From Diploptera punctata (taxonomy: Eukaryota; Arthropoda; Insecta; Blattodea; Blaberidae): 64,000 nucleotides of DNA. Position 1 is the first letter of the stretch; each line of letters begins with the position of its first letter. Position numbers and translations under genes: made by a program. The notes beneath the pieces were generated by a model. The model saw only the letters and a program-made list of their open reading frames with translations. It ran no database searches and was not told the DNA's origin. Positions 20,990 to 32,009 of this stretch are shown here, in pieces. The stretch is taken from contig JASPKZ010007534.1 of the NCBI GenBank assembly GCA_030220185.1, positions 185,001 to 249,000 of the forward strand, given 5' to 3'.

Positions 20990-21225
20990 TTTCAGGTACG
21001 GAGTGTGTTTAGTCACTGTTATTATCTAAAACCGTTAGGTGTAGGAGTTCGCCTCAAACGAAAATTTAGAAATCCCTCTAGCGGTCGCAATTTTTGATGT
21101 TTCACAACGAAACTTAGCATATGCTTATAAAGTAATCTCAGGTAGAAATTATGCAGCAATTTGCAAAATCCGAACATTAGAAGCGGGGGTTTACCTGAAA
21201 ACCAAAATTAAATATTGACTCTAGC
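20990..21225 (+). repeat. Interspersed repeat, LINE 3'-UTR-like
   Basis: Matches 3960-4130: CCTCTAGCGGTCGCAATTTT, GATGTTTCACAACGAAACTT and CAGGTAGAAATTAT. It directly follows the piggyBac-like MITE region. No coding potential. Confidence 0.65.
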
Positions 21226-21416
21226 AACCGCCATATTGATTCGTATGAATGTATACCATACAATTTAATTAAACTCTTAAGCCATTTCTACTTTCAATTA
21301 AATATATAAAAAATAATTTATTTACGTGTAATGGCGCACGCGGAGTATTAGCTTATATATATATATATATATATATTAGGGATGATGGAAAACAAACATT
21401 TTTATATAACAATGAT

Positions 21417-21830
21417 AGTATTATTCTACCAGTTATATTATATGGATGTGAAACATGGACTCTTACTTTAAGGGAGGAAAGAAGATTACGAGTATTTGAG
21501 AATAAAGTTCTTAGAAAAATGTTTATATGAAAGAGAGACAGGTGAATGGAGAAGACTACATAAGAATGAACTACATGGTCTTTATAGGAAGCCAGATATA
21601 ATAAGAACAGTTAAGTCTCATAGACTGCGATGGGCAGGACATGTGGTACGAACTGTGAATGAAAGAGTGGCATGGGAACTTCATGTACGAAAACCAGCGG
21701 GAAAACTGTAATATATGGGAGACTAACTTTAACTGTGTTGTGAATTAAACAGAGAAAACAAATCAACTTACGATAGTGATATATGGACAGCTTATGTCCG
21801 CGCGGCCGTCAACCATCGGATTCGATATTT
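21417..21830 (+). mobile_element. LINE A 3' region, decayed
   Basis: Reads ILPVILYGCETWTLTLREER, then (frameshift) ERETGEWRRLHKNELHGLYR, KPDIIRTVKSHRLRWAGHVV and GKL, then degrades. The last 100 bp keep VWTAYVRAAV. It starts after a (TA)n at 21354-21376. Confidence 0.88.
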
Positions 21831-21839
21831 TACGATGGG

Positions 21840-22230
21840 AGGTTGAGGAGTGGTTTTTATAGAAGCGACGAAAATGTTTAAAAACCGACCGATAGCGAAG
21901 TTTTTAATTTCCAAGATTCAGTAAAAAACTTCACAAACGTGTGTTGTACATTATTTTTTGCGTGATGGTGTTTTCAAAATAATAAATAATAGTAAAATAA
22001 CAATATCTCTGTTGGAAATATTTGTTTTCATTATAAACAATTGATAACGTTAACAGTGTGGGCCATGTTTATTAGGTGAGACTACTGCAGGCCGTGACAC
22101 CAATCAATTATAAAACGGCGGCATATACGTATTTATTGTTTTATATTGTTTCAAATAAAATTCAGTTCATTTAAAATTCAGTGATTTGTTTCGTATAATG
22201 TATATTAACACTACCTTTTGCATATTTTTA
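21840..22230 (+). repeat. Q repeat, first part
   Basis: Interspersed repeat shared with 38600-38998 (minus), 30314-30405 (minus) and 45930-45990. Diagnostic strings are TTCACAAACGTGTGTTGTAC, GTTAACAGTGTGGGC and CGTATAATGTATATTAACAC. Non-coding. Confidence 0.8.
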
Positions 22231-22234
22231 TATG

Positions 22235-22284
<50 letters not shown>
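22231..22284. repeat. (TA)n microsatellite inside the Q repeat
   Basis: TA run at the point where lineage D LINE sequence interrupts the Q repeat. Confidence 0.95.
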
Positions 22285-22289
<5 letters not shown>

Positions 22290-22660
22290 GCTTTATAAGG
22301 TTCTCGCAAGACCAGTATTAAGATATGGTAGTGAAGCATGGACAATACGAAGAAGAGATTAAAGCCAAATAACAGCAAATAAGATGCGATTTATGCGCCG
22401 TACAGCAGGCTACACAAAGTGGGACCATAAAAGAAATGAGGAAATTATGGAAGAGTTGGATGTAGAACCCATTCTTCACCATATACAAAACTACCAGAAC
22501 AACTGGAAAGCCCATATTCAACGAATGCCGTCTCATAGAATTCCAAAAGCCATACTTCGCTACTGCCCCAAGGCAAAAGATCGCTGGGACGTCCAAAAAA
22601 GCGCTGGATGAAAAATTCCTCTTTGAGACCGTAACAGGCCACACGGCCTAATACTTGCAT
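22285..22660 (+). mobile_element. LINE lineage D 3' end
   Basis: Reads VLARPVLRYGSEAWTIRRRD, then (after a stop) MRFMRRTAGYTKWDHKRNEE, ELDVEPILHHIQNYQNNWKA, RMPSHRIPKAILRY and KRSLGRPKKALD (split by a frameshift). It ends GGATGAT before ATATATA. It is inserted in the Q repeat, which continues at 22676. Confidence 0.9.
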
Positions 22661-22749
22661 GGATGATATATATATTTATGTAGTATACATAGAGGGCAGT
22701 GGTTTTACTTCCCACACGTGGTTTGTAATATGTAGTATTATAGTATAGT

Positions 22750-23232
22750 TGGTTCGATTCCCGGTCGGGGCAGTTTTTCTGGGTGAGGTTTTTAAAGTAA
22801 AGTAAAGTGATCCCACAACAGGCCTCAGGAGGCCCTTGGGGTAGTAGGAGGTTAAGGCTCCCACTTTTTCAAGACAATCGGCACTTTATGTCAGCCCTGC
22901 GTGACGGCCGCCTTTACCCCCAGAACAAGCGTCTGGTACTCATTTCCGTTAGAGGCTGAGTCGGCCCCAGGGCCATAGTGCCGCCAGACGGTTTGGGTCG
23001 AGATTTTTCCTCACCTGTAAGGCAAATATCAGGAGAACTTTAAGGCCCAAACGGTCCCCGAAATCATATGGCCATCATCATCATCACCCTTATCATCATC
23101 ATCGTTTACCGGCGTGGAAAGCAACGGGAAGCTACCACACCTACAATTCCCTAGTAAAGCTGCAAGCATAGCACGAAAATGCTATGATTGCAGTGAAGAA
23201 CCTACCTTCGGGCAGAATTACTATGGATGGAT
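22750..23232 (+). mobile_element. SINE S1, 5'-truncated, with target duplication
   Basis: Begins at the B box (GGTTCGATTCCCGG) and ends with the GGATGGATGGA tail. TAGTATAGTT flanks both ends (about 22741 and 23230). The body is interrupted by SINE S2 at 22797-22998. Confidence 0.87.
22797..22998 (-). mobile_element. SINE S2 fragment nested in S1
   Basis: Minus-strand S2 body from GGTTTGGGTCG back to AGTAAAGTAAAGTGATCCCA. It lacks the tRNA-like head. It sits within the GGTTTTTA..TTTTTCCTCACC segment of S1 and is therefore younger than S1. Confidence 0.85.
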
Positions 23233-23330
23233 GGATAGTATAGTTATTTAGGTTGGCAACCCCGAAATGTAGGAAGTTGAACTTTCAATCATGGTCGCCA
23301 CTGCTGTAAGTACGACAAAAGGCACCATCG

Positions 23331-23925
23331 TGCAAAAAAAAATTCAAAGTCTTTTCAAGAGAATAACCTCAATAGCTTCATTCATTCTGAATTCATAAGC
23401 AGGCCTGTACACATCGTCAGAATTGTTCTTGTGACTTTTAATGTTCATCTACATACAACCAGTTGTGCTACTTCTCCCGGACATCCTTGTTTCCACTTGC
23501 TATCGCTCCATTCTCACCATTGCATTCTTGTATTTAACGGTAATCGACTGTGAAAAGGGATAAAAATTAACTTGTTGTCCCTAATAAAAAAAATCGGCTG
23601 AACTTTACAACCTGTGACGCGACTTTTTTAATTCCTTCATAAACTCCTGTCAAATTTTATTCTTAGGGTTTCATTTTCAAATTATTTTCTCCATTTACAA
23701 TGATTTCTACGTTTTTTCTAATAATTATTTCAGTATATATTTTTCTATGATATTTAACTACATACGTAGCATGAAGACGTGGCAGCCATATTGAGTTACG
23801 AATATTATATGCAACAACAAAGACGTGTTCCAGTGCAACCAACATAGAGTATCTACTAATTAACTGCACACATATACTTCAGAATTTCAGAACTTACTAT
23901 TTATTTTTGGTCGTTACATTCTTTC
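23331..23925. other. Unassigned sequence
   Basis: No domain, tRNA box or shared repeat recognised. Confidence 0.4.
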
Positions 23926-24640
23926 ATAGGTTAGAGTGCTTAAATTCGTTAGGTTAGCTTTTAGGTTGGTCTTTCACAGGTTAAGAGTGCTTATATTGCA
24001 TTAGGTTATAATTTAGATTGATCTGTCACAGGTTATATTGTTTAAATTGCATTAGGTTAGCTCTTAGATTGGTCTGTCACAGGTTAGAGTACTTAAATTG
24101 TGTTAGGTTAGCTTTCAGGTTGGGCTTTCACATGTTAAGAGTGCTTATATTGCATTAGGTAGCTTTTAGATTTGTCTTTCACTGGTTAGTGTGCTTAAAT
24201 TGCTTATGGTTAGCATTTAGGTTGGTCTTTCACATGTTAAGAGTGCTTATATTGCATTAGGTAGCTTTTAGATTTGTCTTTCACTGGTTAGTGTGCTTAA
24301 ATTGCTTATGGTTAGCTTTTAGGTTGGTCTTTCACATGTTAAGAGTGCTTAAATTGTATTAGGTAGCTTTTAGGTTGGTCTTTCACTGGATAGAGTGCTT
24401 AAATTGCGTATGGTTAGCTTTTAGGTTGGTCTTTCACAGGTTATCGTGCTTAAATTTCATTAGGTTAGCTTTTAGATTGCTCTTTCACAGGTTAGATTGC
24501 TTAAATTACATTAGGTTAGCTTTTAGGTTGGTCTTTCACATGTTAAGAGTGCTTAAATTGTATTAGGTAGCTTTTAGGTTGGTCTTTCACTGGTTAGAGT
24601 GCTTAAATTTCATTAGGTTAGCTTTTAGGTTCGTTAAATA
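23926..24640. repeat. 51-bp minisatellite, about 14 copies
   Basis: Units run GTGCTTAAATTGCATTAGG, TTAGCTTTTAGGTTGGTC, TTTCACAGGTTAGA, with a period near 51 bp and modest divergence. Each unit holds two or three TTAGG or GGTTAG words. No gene; a short frame through it is repeat-derived. Confidence 0.92.
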
Positions 24641-25200
24641 TCGTGTATATGTTGGCTGTATCCCGTGAATCCACAGTGTAAACCGGATCGCGTTTCTTAG
24701 CGTATACTCATGGTGTATGATTGGAACTTGGACAAATTTTTGTCGACCGCAGTTTTCTAGTGGCTATGTACCTTGGTTACAGTCACGAGTAGTGCGGATT
24801 CAAACCCAGAAGGTATCCATGGAATTTTAGAATGGAAAATCTAAGGAACAAATCCTTTGGAAGCCATAACTTCAAGTCCCTCCTGAGATATTACATGTTG
24901 GTCCGGCGACGTAGCCGAAAAGTTTTAATCAGCATGCCTTGGTGTAGAGCTTCAGGTCTTGCACTGTTTCGAGTCTCCATGGGGCAAGAATTATTCTGAT
25001 GGAATGTCGACCTATTTGTCACCAGTGCCCACCCAGCATCGTGAGGCGTTTGTGTAGCTACAATAAGTAGCGACTCCAGGTTGAGAAAAAACTAGCTGTA
25101 ACGGCTGGGGGACCCAGCATGATAATCACATATGTGATTAATACATGTGATCTGAGGGCATCAGCCGGCTGGTAGGGCCGTTCACGCAATGGAGTAAATT
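24641..25200. repeat. SINE S4-related sequence, rearranged
   Basis: CACCCAGCATCGTGAGGC (25025-25045), TAACGGCTGGGGGACC (25100-25115) and CAGCCGGCTGG (25162-25172) match the S4 body, but orders and spacers differ. A B-box-like GCGGATTCAAACCCAG is at about 24797. Likely a decayed, rearranged SINE. Confidence 0.55.
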
Positions 25201-25233
25201 GTATGTATGTATATATGTATATATATAGAGCGC

Positions 25234-25400
25234 TAAAGGTACAGACTTTAGAGACTCGAGTTCGAATCCCGACTCAAGCATTCATTTTTCTTTTCATATC
25301 ATATATATATGGTGTATAAGACAAATAAAAGCCTGGATGGGATTCGAACCCGGAATTGCATTGCTCAATGTTAAACATTTAATTATAACATATATATATA
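25234..25400. repeat. tRNA-like B-box sequences and (TA)n
   Basis: GAGTTCGAATCCCGACTC (25258-25275, plus) and the complement of GGGTTCGAATCCCATC (25330-25350, minus) are B-box/T-stem-like. They are separated by ATATATA. Neither has a full tRNA fold. Probably facing SINE heads. Confidence 0.5.
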
Positions 25401-25958
25401 CAGTGTGATTCAGAAATATGGATAAACGTTTGATCGCATTTTGTGACGAAAATATTATTATTAAAGGAAATATGATGGTATCATTGGAAAGGGAATCCTT
25501 CAAATTACAACAATAGAACAAAACAAATCACTTACAACAAAACTAAGCAAGTCACTTTATTGCTTCAAACTGTTCGCCGTTTGCATCCAAGAATAATTGG
25601 CAACGCTTTGGGAAGATATTCATTGCGTTATGATACATGTTAGAGAGGAATAGCTCTAATTTCTTCCTCAATCACTAATTTCAGCACGAGTCTTGAGGTT
25701 TCCGTTAAACTCACGTCTTGTCCGTCTTGCGGCCTCACGATCATTAGCATACGTTATTGACCATGCAGCAATTGTAATTTGCTGTTGCATATTCAACGCC
25801 ATTTTGACTAATGACTTAAGTTCTACACTGTTTTGTTTCATTCCATTGTTGTAATTTGAATAATTGTCTTTCCAACGGTAATTTCATATTTTCTGTAATG
25901 GTAATATTTTCATCACACAACGCGATCAAACGTATAGCCATATTTATGATTCACCCCG
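25401..25958 (-). mobile_element. Internally deleted mariner-type element
   Basis: TIRs CAGTGTGATTCAGAAATATG and (inverted) CGGGGTGAATCATAAATATG, flanked by TA (25399-25400, 25959-25960). The minus strand starts MALNMQQQITIAAWS, continues YANDREAARRTRREFNGNL, then has stops. The other end has a FPKRCQLFLDANGEQFEAI-like stretch. I infer N- and C-terminal remnants of a transposase with the catalytic core lost. Confidence 0.75.
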
Positions 25959-25966
25959 TATATAGG

Positions 25967-25967
<1 letters not shown>

Positions 25968-25997
<30 letters not shown>

Positions 25998-25998
25998 G
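25968..25998. repeat. (TA)n microsatellite
   Basis: TA run immediately beyond the TIR element. Confidence 0.95.
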
Positions 25999-26024
25999 GT
26001 CTATGACATGAAAAGAAAAATTTA

Positions 26025-26100
26025 CCTTAGCCGGGATTCGAACCTGAAATCTCTAACTGTATATGTTAGCGCGCTACCACCTGCGCTACTCAAGCATCCT
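26025..26100 (-). mobile_element. tRNA-like SINE head
   Basis: The minus strand has GAGTAGCGCAGGTGGTAGCG (A-box/D-arm-like) and GGTTCGAATCCCGGC (B box). The acceptor stem is unclear, followed by TTTTTCTTTTCATG as at 25285. Retroposon head rather than a tRNA gene. Confidence 0.6.
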
Positions 26101-26677
26101 AGCACAAACATTTATTATAAATTTTATTTATCAATACATATCATATTTAGCCATCATAGCTAAATCTAAGAAAAAATTGACATCTTTATTATATATATGT
26201 AATAGGGTATTCCTTATTTTAGACTTTTCTTTTTCATTCCGCTTACCCTCTATTATTTTACCTTTGGTTATAAGAAGTAATTTAAAGTAAATATTGTAAT
26301 AAGTTTGTCTTTTATTTACCCCATTATCCGCGTTACCCCTAGTGCCCCTAGATAGGAAAAGTGCGGCATTACCCCAGCCTCCCCTAACATGTGCTTGTTT
26401 ATTAGTTCTGTTTGGTTGGCTGCACTGTCAGCTCATTGTGTATTCAGTTTGCACAAAGCTCTTGTTCGTTTGGTGGCCACCAGAGGGTTTAATATTCATA
26501 ACAACCTCCCATCGTTTTAAAATATCTCTTTATTACACAGTTTATTGGAAAAGTGCTTTTGTCATTTCTTTCACCGTCAAATTTACAGATGTGACAGTTT
26601 ACAACATGGCAACTAGAAGCCTCTTCAATAACGAATTATCATTACTTGTGTTCCCAAGCGGTCGAAATAATACGTCT
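26101..26677. other. Unassigned sequence
   Basis: A 113-codon frame (26342-26683) has no recognisable domain. No repeat family seen. Confidence 0.4.
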
Positions 26678-27222
26678 AAGTAACTCACTGGCTCTATCGA
26701 ACCCGTAGGTTCATGGCCGCGCGGACATAAACTCTTTATATATCCCTATCCTGAGCTAATGTTTTCCAATCATCCCCTGTATAATCTGTTTCCCTAAAAT
26801 CATTGATAATTTTAATCCCCACGCCATTCTTGGTCTACCAACTGGACGTTTTCCCTCTGGTTTTCCTACAAGAAGCTTCCATACACGTCTTTCAATCCCC
26901 ATTCATGCCACATGTCCTGCCCATCGCAGTCTACGAGACTTAACTGTTATATCAGGTTTCCTATAAAGACCATGTAGTTCACTGTTATGTAGTCTTCTCC
27001 ATTCACCTGTCTTTCATACTAAATTTTTCCTAAGAACTTTATTCTCAAATACTTGTAATCTCCTTTCCTCCCTTAAAGTAAGAGTCCATGTTTCACATCC
27101 ATATAATATAACTGGTAGAATAACAGTTTTATGTATTTTTTCAGTTTATGTTTTTTTTCGAAAGAACTTGGTACGACAAGAGTCCTTGTAATACGTAACA
27201 GCAGAATTGAACCTGTGTTTTT
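26678..27222 (-). mobile_element. LINE A 3' region, minus strand
   Basis: From the 3' end (AACTCACTGGCTCTATCGAA) through GRPRMAW, RWAGHVA, LYRKPDI and LPVILYGCETWTLTL to the INSG(NA) segment. Frameshifts break the ORF. It lacks the repeated tail. Confidence 0.88.
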
Positions 27223-27687
27223 TTTTACTTAGCTCTTTTTTCTTTCTTTATCTTTTTCTTTCGTTTACACTGTTCTTCTTCTTTGTTTTACCTTTGTTAA
27301 CCGTTTTATCTTATTCACACATACAAACACAAGACAGGACACACACCCAATCCCAAGGTGGAGATTTAAAATCCCCTACCCCGCCGGAAAACGAACCCGG
27401 GTCGCCGGAGTGGAAGGTAGGACGACGGACAATGGTTTCATTTCTTTCTCCTGGGAAAATTAAATTGAAATACATACCGAATTATATTTTGCAAAATGTT
27501 TTTTTTATTATCATTTAACTGTTACTGCTAGAGGAGTATGCACGCCACTGATGACTGAAAATATTTATGGTAGATTATATTAGAGAGCATAGCAGAATGG
27601 TTTCTCGGTATCGTGGTTACATGTAAAATGAAGACTTCGCATCCGTGATTGTTTGGTTTCCGCGAAGCGTCCATACAGTTTCCAATA
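27223..27687. other. Unassigned sequence, T-rich start
   Basis: Pyrimidine-rich 27223-27300, then GAACCCGGGTCGCCGG (27390-27410). This is reminiscent of a SINE head but without confirmed A and B boxes. Confidence 0.35.
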
Positions 27688-27689
27688 TA

Positions 27690-29218
27690 CACTGGTGTCC
27701 AAAAGTTTAGGATAATTTGTAAAACGGAAAATCAAAATGCTTAAAGAGGAGCAAGGAGTAAAAATTATTTATCAAAACGTTTCTCAGTACATTTAGTTTA
27801 GTTTACATACTAAATTATAATCTCTCTTCAACAATGAACAAATTAATAGCAATTATAAATGAAAATTGCATTGTTGCAGTTAAGCCCTGTTCCATAAATC
27901 TTCATTTTTAAAGAGAGTTATGATATAATCAGATGTAGTGTAAGAACAGATTGCAGTAAAATGGCACAAAGACAACATCTGGACCCTCTGCTTCGGGGTA
28001 GAATTATTGGGCGGCTAGAAACAGGACAGACACAAACTGAGGTTCTCCATAGCACTTAATGTGCCACAAAATGTTATATCTAGGTTATGGCGACGGTTCC
28101 AAGAGACCGGAGACGTTAGGCGAAGACCAGTGGGAGGTCGTCCAAGAGTTACAAATCCTCAGCAGGATCGATATCTTGCGTTAACTGCAAGAAGAAACCG
28201 AACAATGTCTGCCAGACAACTGAGTTCAGAACTTGCGGCCGCCTCAGGTATCAGAGTATCCAGACAAACTGTCTATAGAAGACTCAGAGCTGCTGGTCTG
28301 ATTGCTAGACGGCCTGTAGTGTGCGTCCCACTCACCCTTGATAACAAGAGAGCACGTTTACGGTGGAGTCAGGAACATCGCGACTGGACTCTAAATCAGT
28401 GGAGCAGCGTGCTATTTACAGACGAGTCCAGATTCAGCTTGAACTGTGATTCGCATCGCGTGACTATCTGGAGGGAGCAAGGAACTCGTTACAACCCCAT
28501 GAACATCATGGAAAGACATCCATTTGGTGGCGGTGGTCTCCTGGTATGGGGGGAGGTATAATGATGAATGCACGCACAGAGCTTCACATCTTCGCAGGTG
28601 GCACTGTTAATGCTCAGCGGTATAGAGAAGAGATCCTGGAACCTCATGTAAGACTTTTCAGGGGAGCTGTGGGTCCAGAATTCATATTCATGGATGACAA
28701 TGCCCGACCTCACATGTCACAACTGGTGGATGAGTTTCTTCAGGAGGAAGATATCCAGCGTATGGAGTGGCCAGCGAGGTCTCCGGATATGAATCCTATA
28801 GAGCATGCATGGGATGCCTTAGGGAGACAAATTGCATCTCGTCAGCCTCCTCCGAGGACACTTCAAGACCTTCACATTGCTCTTCATGAGGACTGGAATT
28901 TGCTGAGCATCGAACTCCTGAACAACCTCATCACTAGCATGCCACGTCGATGTGAGTCTTGTGTAGCTGTCAGGGGTAATCACACCCCATACTAATCATT
29001 TGAACCATTGTTGTTCAACTTTTATGTTCGAATTCTGAAATGCAGTTTTCGTTTGTTGTGAAAATGACAAGTGAATGACGTATTCATGCCATTGTTTCTT
29101 TCGTGCCATGTTTCTAATTATCTGTGACATACCCTTACCAAATTTTGTATTATTCTGACAAATGCTTTATAATAAGTCGGCAAATGAACTAATTATCCTT
29201 AACTTTTGGACACAAGTG
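27690..29218 (+). mobile_element. Tc1-like transposon, near complete
   Basis: 1529-bp element with TIRs CACTGGTGTCCAAAAGTTTA and (inverted) CACTTGTGTCCAAAAGTTAA. TA target duplications lie at 27688-27689 and 29219-29220. It contains one transposase gene with two single-base indels. The TIRs, the TA duplication and the DD34E transposase agree on the Tc1 family. Confidence 0.95.
27961..28995 (+). pseudogene. Tc1-type transposase (DD34E), two frameshifts
   Basis: Starts MAQRQHLDPLLRGRIIGRLE. A one-base insertion near 28047 moves the frame to IALNVPQNVISRLWRRFQE. Paired helix-turn-helix regions follow, with a GGRPR link (about residues 30-110). Catalytic residues are D in FTDESRFS, D in MDDNARPH and E in DMNPIEHAW, with 34 residues between the last two. 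A second one-base gain in the G run at 28549-28554 splits LVWG from GIMMN. With only two indels and about 345 residues otherwise, inactivation looks recent. It would cut and paste DNA at TA sites when intact. Confidence 0.93.
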
Positions 29219-29398
29219 TATTACAGTATTTATTATAAATCTGGGTTTCTTGTGATATCCACAGTTCAGCACAACACAACACATGGACGTTTAGTCAGTG
29301 GCGTGCTGATACCTAACACATATTTGCTATTTGTGTTTTATCTGTAATTCGTGTGGCATTACCTCACTGACAAAATTATAAGTAATTTTTTTTGCTCG
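29219..29398. other. Unassigned sequence
   Basis: Host flank of the Tc1 element with no gene recognised. Confidence 0.35.
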
Positions 29399-29399
29399 A

Positions 29400-29548
29400 T
29401 AATGCGTTCCGTCGTACTTACAGCAATGGCGACCATGATTGAAAGTTCAACTTCCTACATTTCAGGGTTGCCAAACTATAAATAACTATACAAATTACCT
29501 ATCTAGGACGGGAAGTAAAACCTCTGCCCTTAATATATTATACGTACA
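29400..29548 (-). repeat. Q repeat, second part, minus strand
   Basis: ACTTACAGCAATGGCGACCA, CCTACATTTCAGGGTTGCC and GGAAGTAAAACCTCTGCCC match 46158-46285 inverted. Confidence 0.8.
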
Positions 29549-29574
29549 ATATGTACATATATACACAAAAACAT

Positions 29575-30232
29575 AGATAGATCATCGGTTGATTAATGTC
29601 TTTGACATCGTCCGATTCCCAATAGCCAGTTTTGTCGGTCCATCCAATCTCCTGGTTGTAGATGTTTCTCCTTCATGTATAAACATATTCCCTGACTCCA
29701 GCAGGTTTTAGGTCTTCCTCTGCCTTGTCTTCCCTCAGGTTTCCATTCCAAAACACGTTTTGGTAGTCGATCCTCTTCCATTCGCTGGACATGTCCGTAC
29801 CATCTTAACTGCTGAGTTTTAATATAATCTAAAATAGTGTCTTCAATCTTCATTTTCTCCCTTATAACTGAGTTCCTAATTTTTTCTCTTCTTGAAATTC
29901 TTGCTGCCCTTCGTATAAAATCCATTTCCGTTGCCAAAAGATACTTATTTGTTTTTTGTTTTAATGACCAAAGTTCTGCTCCATAAGTAATGATGCTTTT
30001 AACAATTGTATGATATATATTCATTTTATTTTATTACTTATATTTTTATCCCACAATATTCCATTGAGGCAAGCAATGGCAAATTTTCCTTTATTATTTC
30101 TATTTCTTATTTCCTCTTCATAACTCCCATTTTTATTTATTTTAATTCCTAAATATGTGATCTCACTACAAGATTTTATAGTTTCTCCTGTCTCCAAAAT
30201 TAAATTTTGTTCTGGTTCACCAACTGATAATT
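29575..30232 (-). mobile_element. LINE lineage B 3' half
   Basis: Minus-strand ORF (29593-30024) reads MNIYHTIVKSIITYGAELWS, RRAARISRREKIRNSVIREK, QLRWYGHVQRMEEDRLPK, GRGRPKTCWSQGI and DWMDRQNWL. Upstream in another frame are LNGILWDK, the EEIRNRNN stretch and a YLGIKINKNG-like reverse-transcriptase segment up to 30232. The tail is (TATC)n-like (GATAGAT at 29574-29581). No YADD box in this piece. Confidence 0.9.
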
Positions 30233-30269
30233 TTTTTTTTCATGTTCAAATTCACAAAACATTGTACAA

Positions 30270-30313
<44 letters not shown>
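30270..30313. repeat. (TA)n microsatellite
   Basis: TA run between lineage B and a Q repeat piece. Confidence 0.96.
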
Positions 30314-30318
<5 letters not shown>

Positions 30319-30405
30319 GTGTTAATATACATTATAAGATACAAATCACTATATTTTAAATTAACTGAACCTTTATTTGCAATAGTGACAGTTCCTTTGT
30401 AATCT
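30314..30405 (-). repeat. Q repeat fragment, minus strand
   Basis: GTGTTAATATACATTATA, ACAAATCACT and AACTGAACCTTTATTTG match the 38610-38690 copy. Confidence 0.7.
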
Positions 30406-31312
30406 TCAATCATACAGTGGAGATGATTCTGAACTATGGACAGCGGTTACAAGAGCAGGATTCACACTTACAGACAGAATATACTTCGGTGGTACATAAA
30501 AGTTACGCACTGACTGTTGGAGCCAAATATAACTAATGTAAAGTTAGTAATCAGACAGAACAGTAAAGTATACTAACCCCCTTCTGACGTAATTGATGTC
30601 AACCGTACGCTGATATAGTGACTACAAAGGAAATGTTCCATCTCTAATTTGACGATGTTATGCATCAACCGTTTAAGCGAAATTAAAAATATTTTGATGT
30701 CATCTGTTGCACTGTCTCATGAAGTAAGTGTACGCACACTTTTAGCACCAAATCTTTAAATATAACCTTATTATTAAAGAAAATGTAAAACCATCAGTCC
30801 TATCAGAGATTCTGTGTTTTGCAACAAACGGCTATGTAACAAGATCTTCATAAATGCTAATCTAAATTTTGCATCATGCAGCTAAGCGCCAAATGGTCCC
30901 GCTCTTAGAGTGTTGATGCATAACTGTCAAACAAGGAAAATTACCTGCAATATCCAGTATTGTTAGTTTGGCGCTACAATAAATAGTGAAGATTGACTTA
31001 AACTTTATACGTATTTTTCTCGAAATTTAGATTATGGCGCATAGTTGGTTGATGCACAAATCCGTCTAATTGTAATAAAAAGGAAGCCTCTGCTGCGCAC
31101 TAATTGTGCGTACAAGAGCGCGCTTGGTTGTGAAAGTTTAGAGTCAACAAACGTAATTACTGCTTTCGCTGGCCGCGGCCATTTTTCTGCGAATCACTTT
31201 AAATCAATATTAGCACATCTATAAGCAGTGACGTCATCATCTGCAGGTCCAGGGGACCGCGTCTTTCCCTTACTACCACTAACTGCAGGAGCATTCTGCC
31301 TCCTCTGTCTCA
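30406..31312. other. Unassigned sequence, about 0.9 kb
   Basis: Longest stretch so far with no recognised repeat. No ORF above 60 codons and no splice-bounded coding segment visible to me. It contains GCGCGC and GGCCGCGGCC words around 31120-31180. Confidence 0.4.
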
Positions 31313-31372
31313 TCCATGTTTCACATCCATATAATATAACTGAGAGAACAACAGTTTTACATATATATTTTC
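31313..31372 (-). mobile_element. Short LINE A fragment
   Basis: About 60 bp matching the YGCETWM segment (minus strand, TGTTTCACATCCATATAATA), joined directly to an HP repeat start. Confidence 0.75.
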
Positions 31373-31600
31373 ATAAGTAACGCCACGAGCGATTTCCAAT
31401 TTATCTAGAGAATTTGGAAATCAAGAGTGGCATATGTTAGGACTATTTAACGAATAAAATTAAGCTGTTTACTCACAAATCATTATTTAAATATAGTTAT
31501 TTTAAAATATTTATGTATTTAATGTAAACGGCGAAGTTTGAAAACAAATGAGAAGTGTTTGGTTATGTTTCATTTGTTCATCCACTGCAACTAATAAGGG
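31372..31600 (+). repeat. HP repeat, truncated
   Basis: Starts CATAAGTAACGCCACGAGCG with the outer inverted pair of the hairpin end, then stops near 31595 at the S2 insertion. Confidence 0.84.
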
Positions 31601-31872
31601 GGGCACGCCGTAGCGTAGTGGTTAAGGCACTGCGCTACAAACCGGAAGGTCGAGGGTTCAAGTCCCGGTGGGGTCAGGATTTTTAAACTGACTCATACCT
31701 TCTGGTGGCACCATGGCCCTGGGATCGACTCAACCTCTAACTGAAATGAGTACCAGATACTTGTTCTGGGGGTAAAGGCGGCGGCCGTCACGCAGGGATG
31801 ACAACCCGGCTGACATCAAGTGCCAATTGTCTAGAAAAAGTGGCAGCTTTAACCTCCTACTATCCCAAGAAC
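31601..31872 (+). mobile_element. SINE S2, intact head
   Basis: A box TAGCGTAGTGG and B box GGTTCAAGTCC match the pol III consensus forms. The body GGTGGCACCATGGCCCTGG, ATGAGTACCAGATAC and GGCGGCCGTCACGCAGGG is shared with the two other copies. The 3' end diverges after CTATCCCAAGAACC. It is inserted in an HP repeat. Confidence 0.9.
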
Positions 31873-32009
31873 CAGCGGCATCAACCATCTTATTAGATAT
31901 TGTAGCGAAGAAGGACCTGCTGAAGATGGAACGGATGTTCTGAAAGGTCTACAGGCATAAAGAATACATATTTTATAAGTTGAGGACGACGGATCTTACC
32001 TTCTTCGGC

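Larger units (their letters stand above)
22676..23330 (+). repeat. Q repeat, second part, interrupted by a SINE
   Basis: 22676-22749 (AGAGGGCAGTGGTTTTACTT) and 23230-23330 (TTATTTAGGTTGGCAACC, ATCATGGTCGCCACTGCTGT) are contiguous in the uninterrupted copy at 46158-46285. The gap is filled by SINE S1. Confidence 0.82.
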
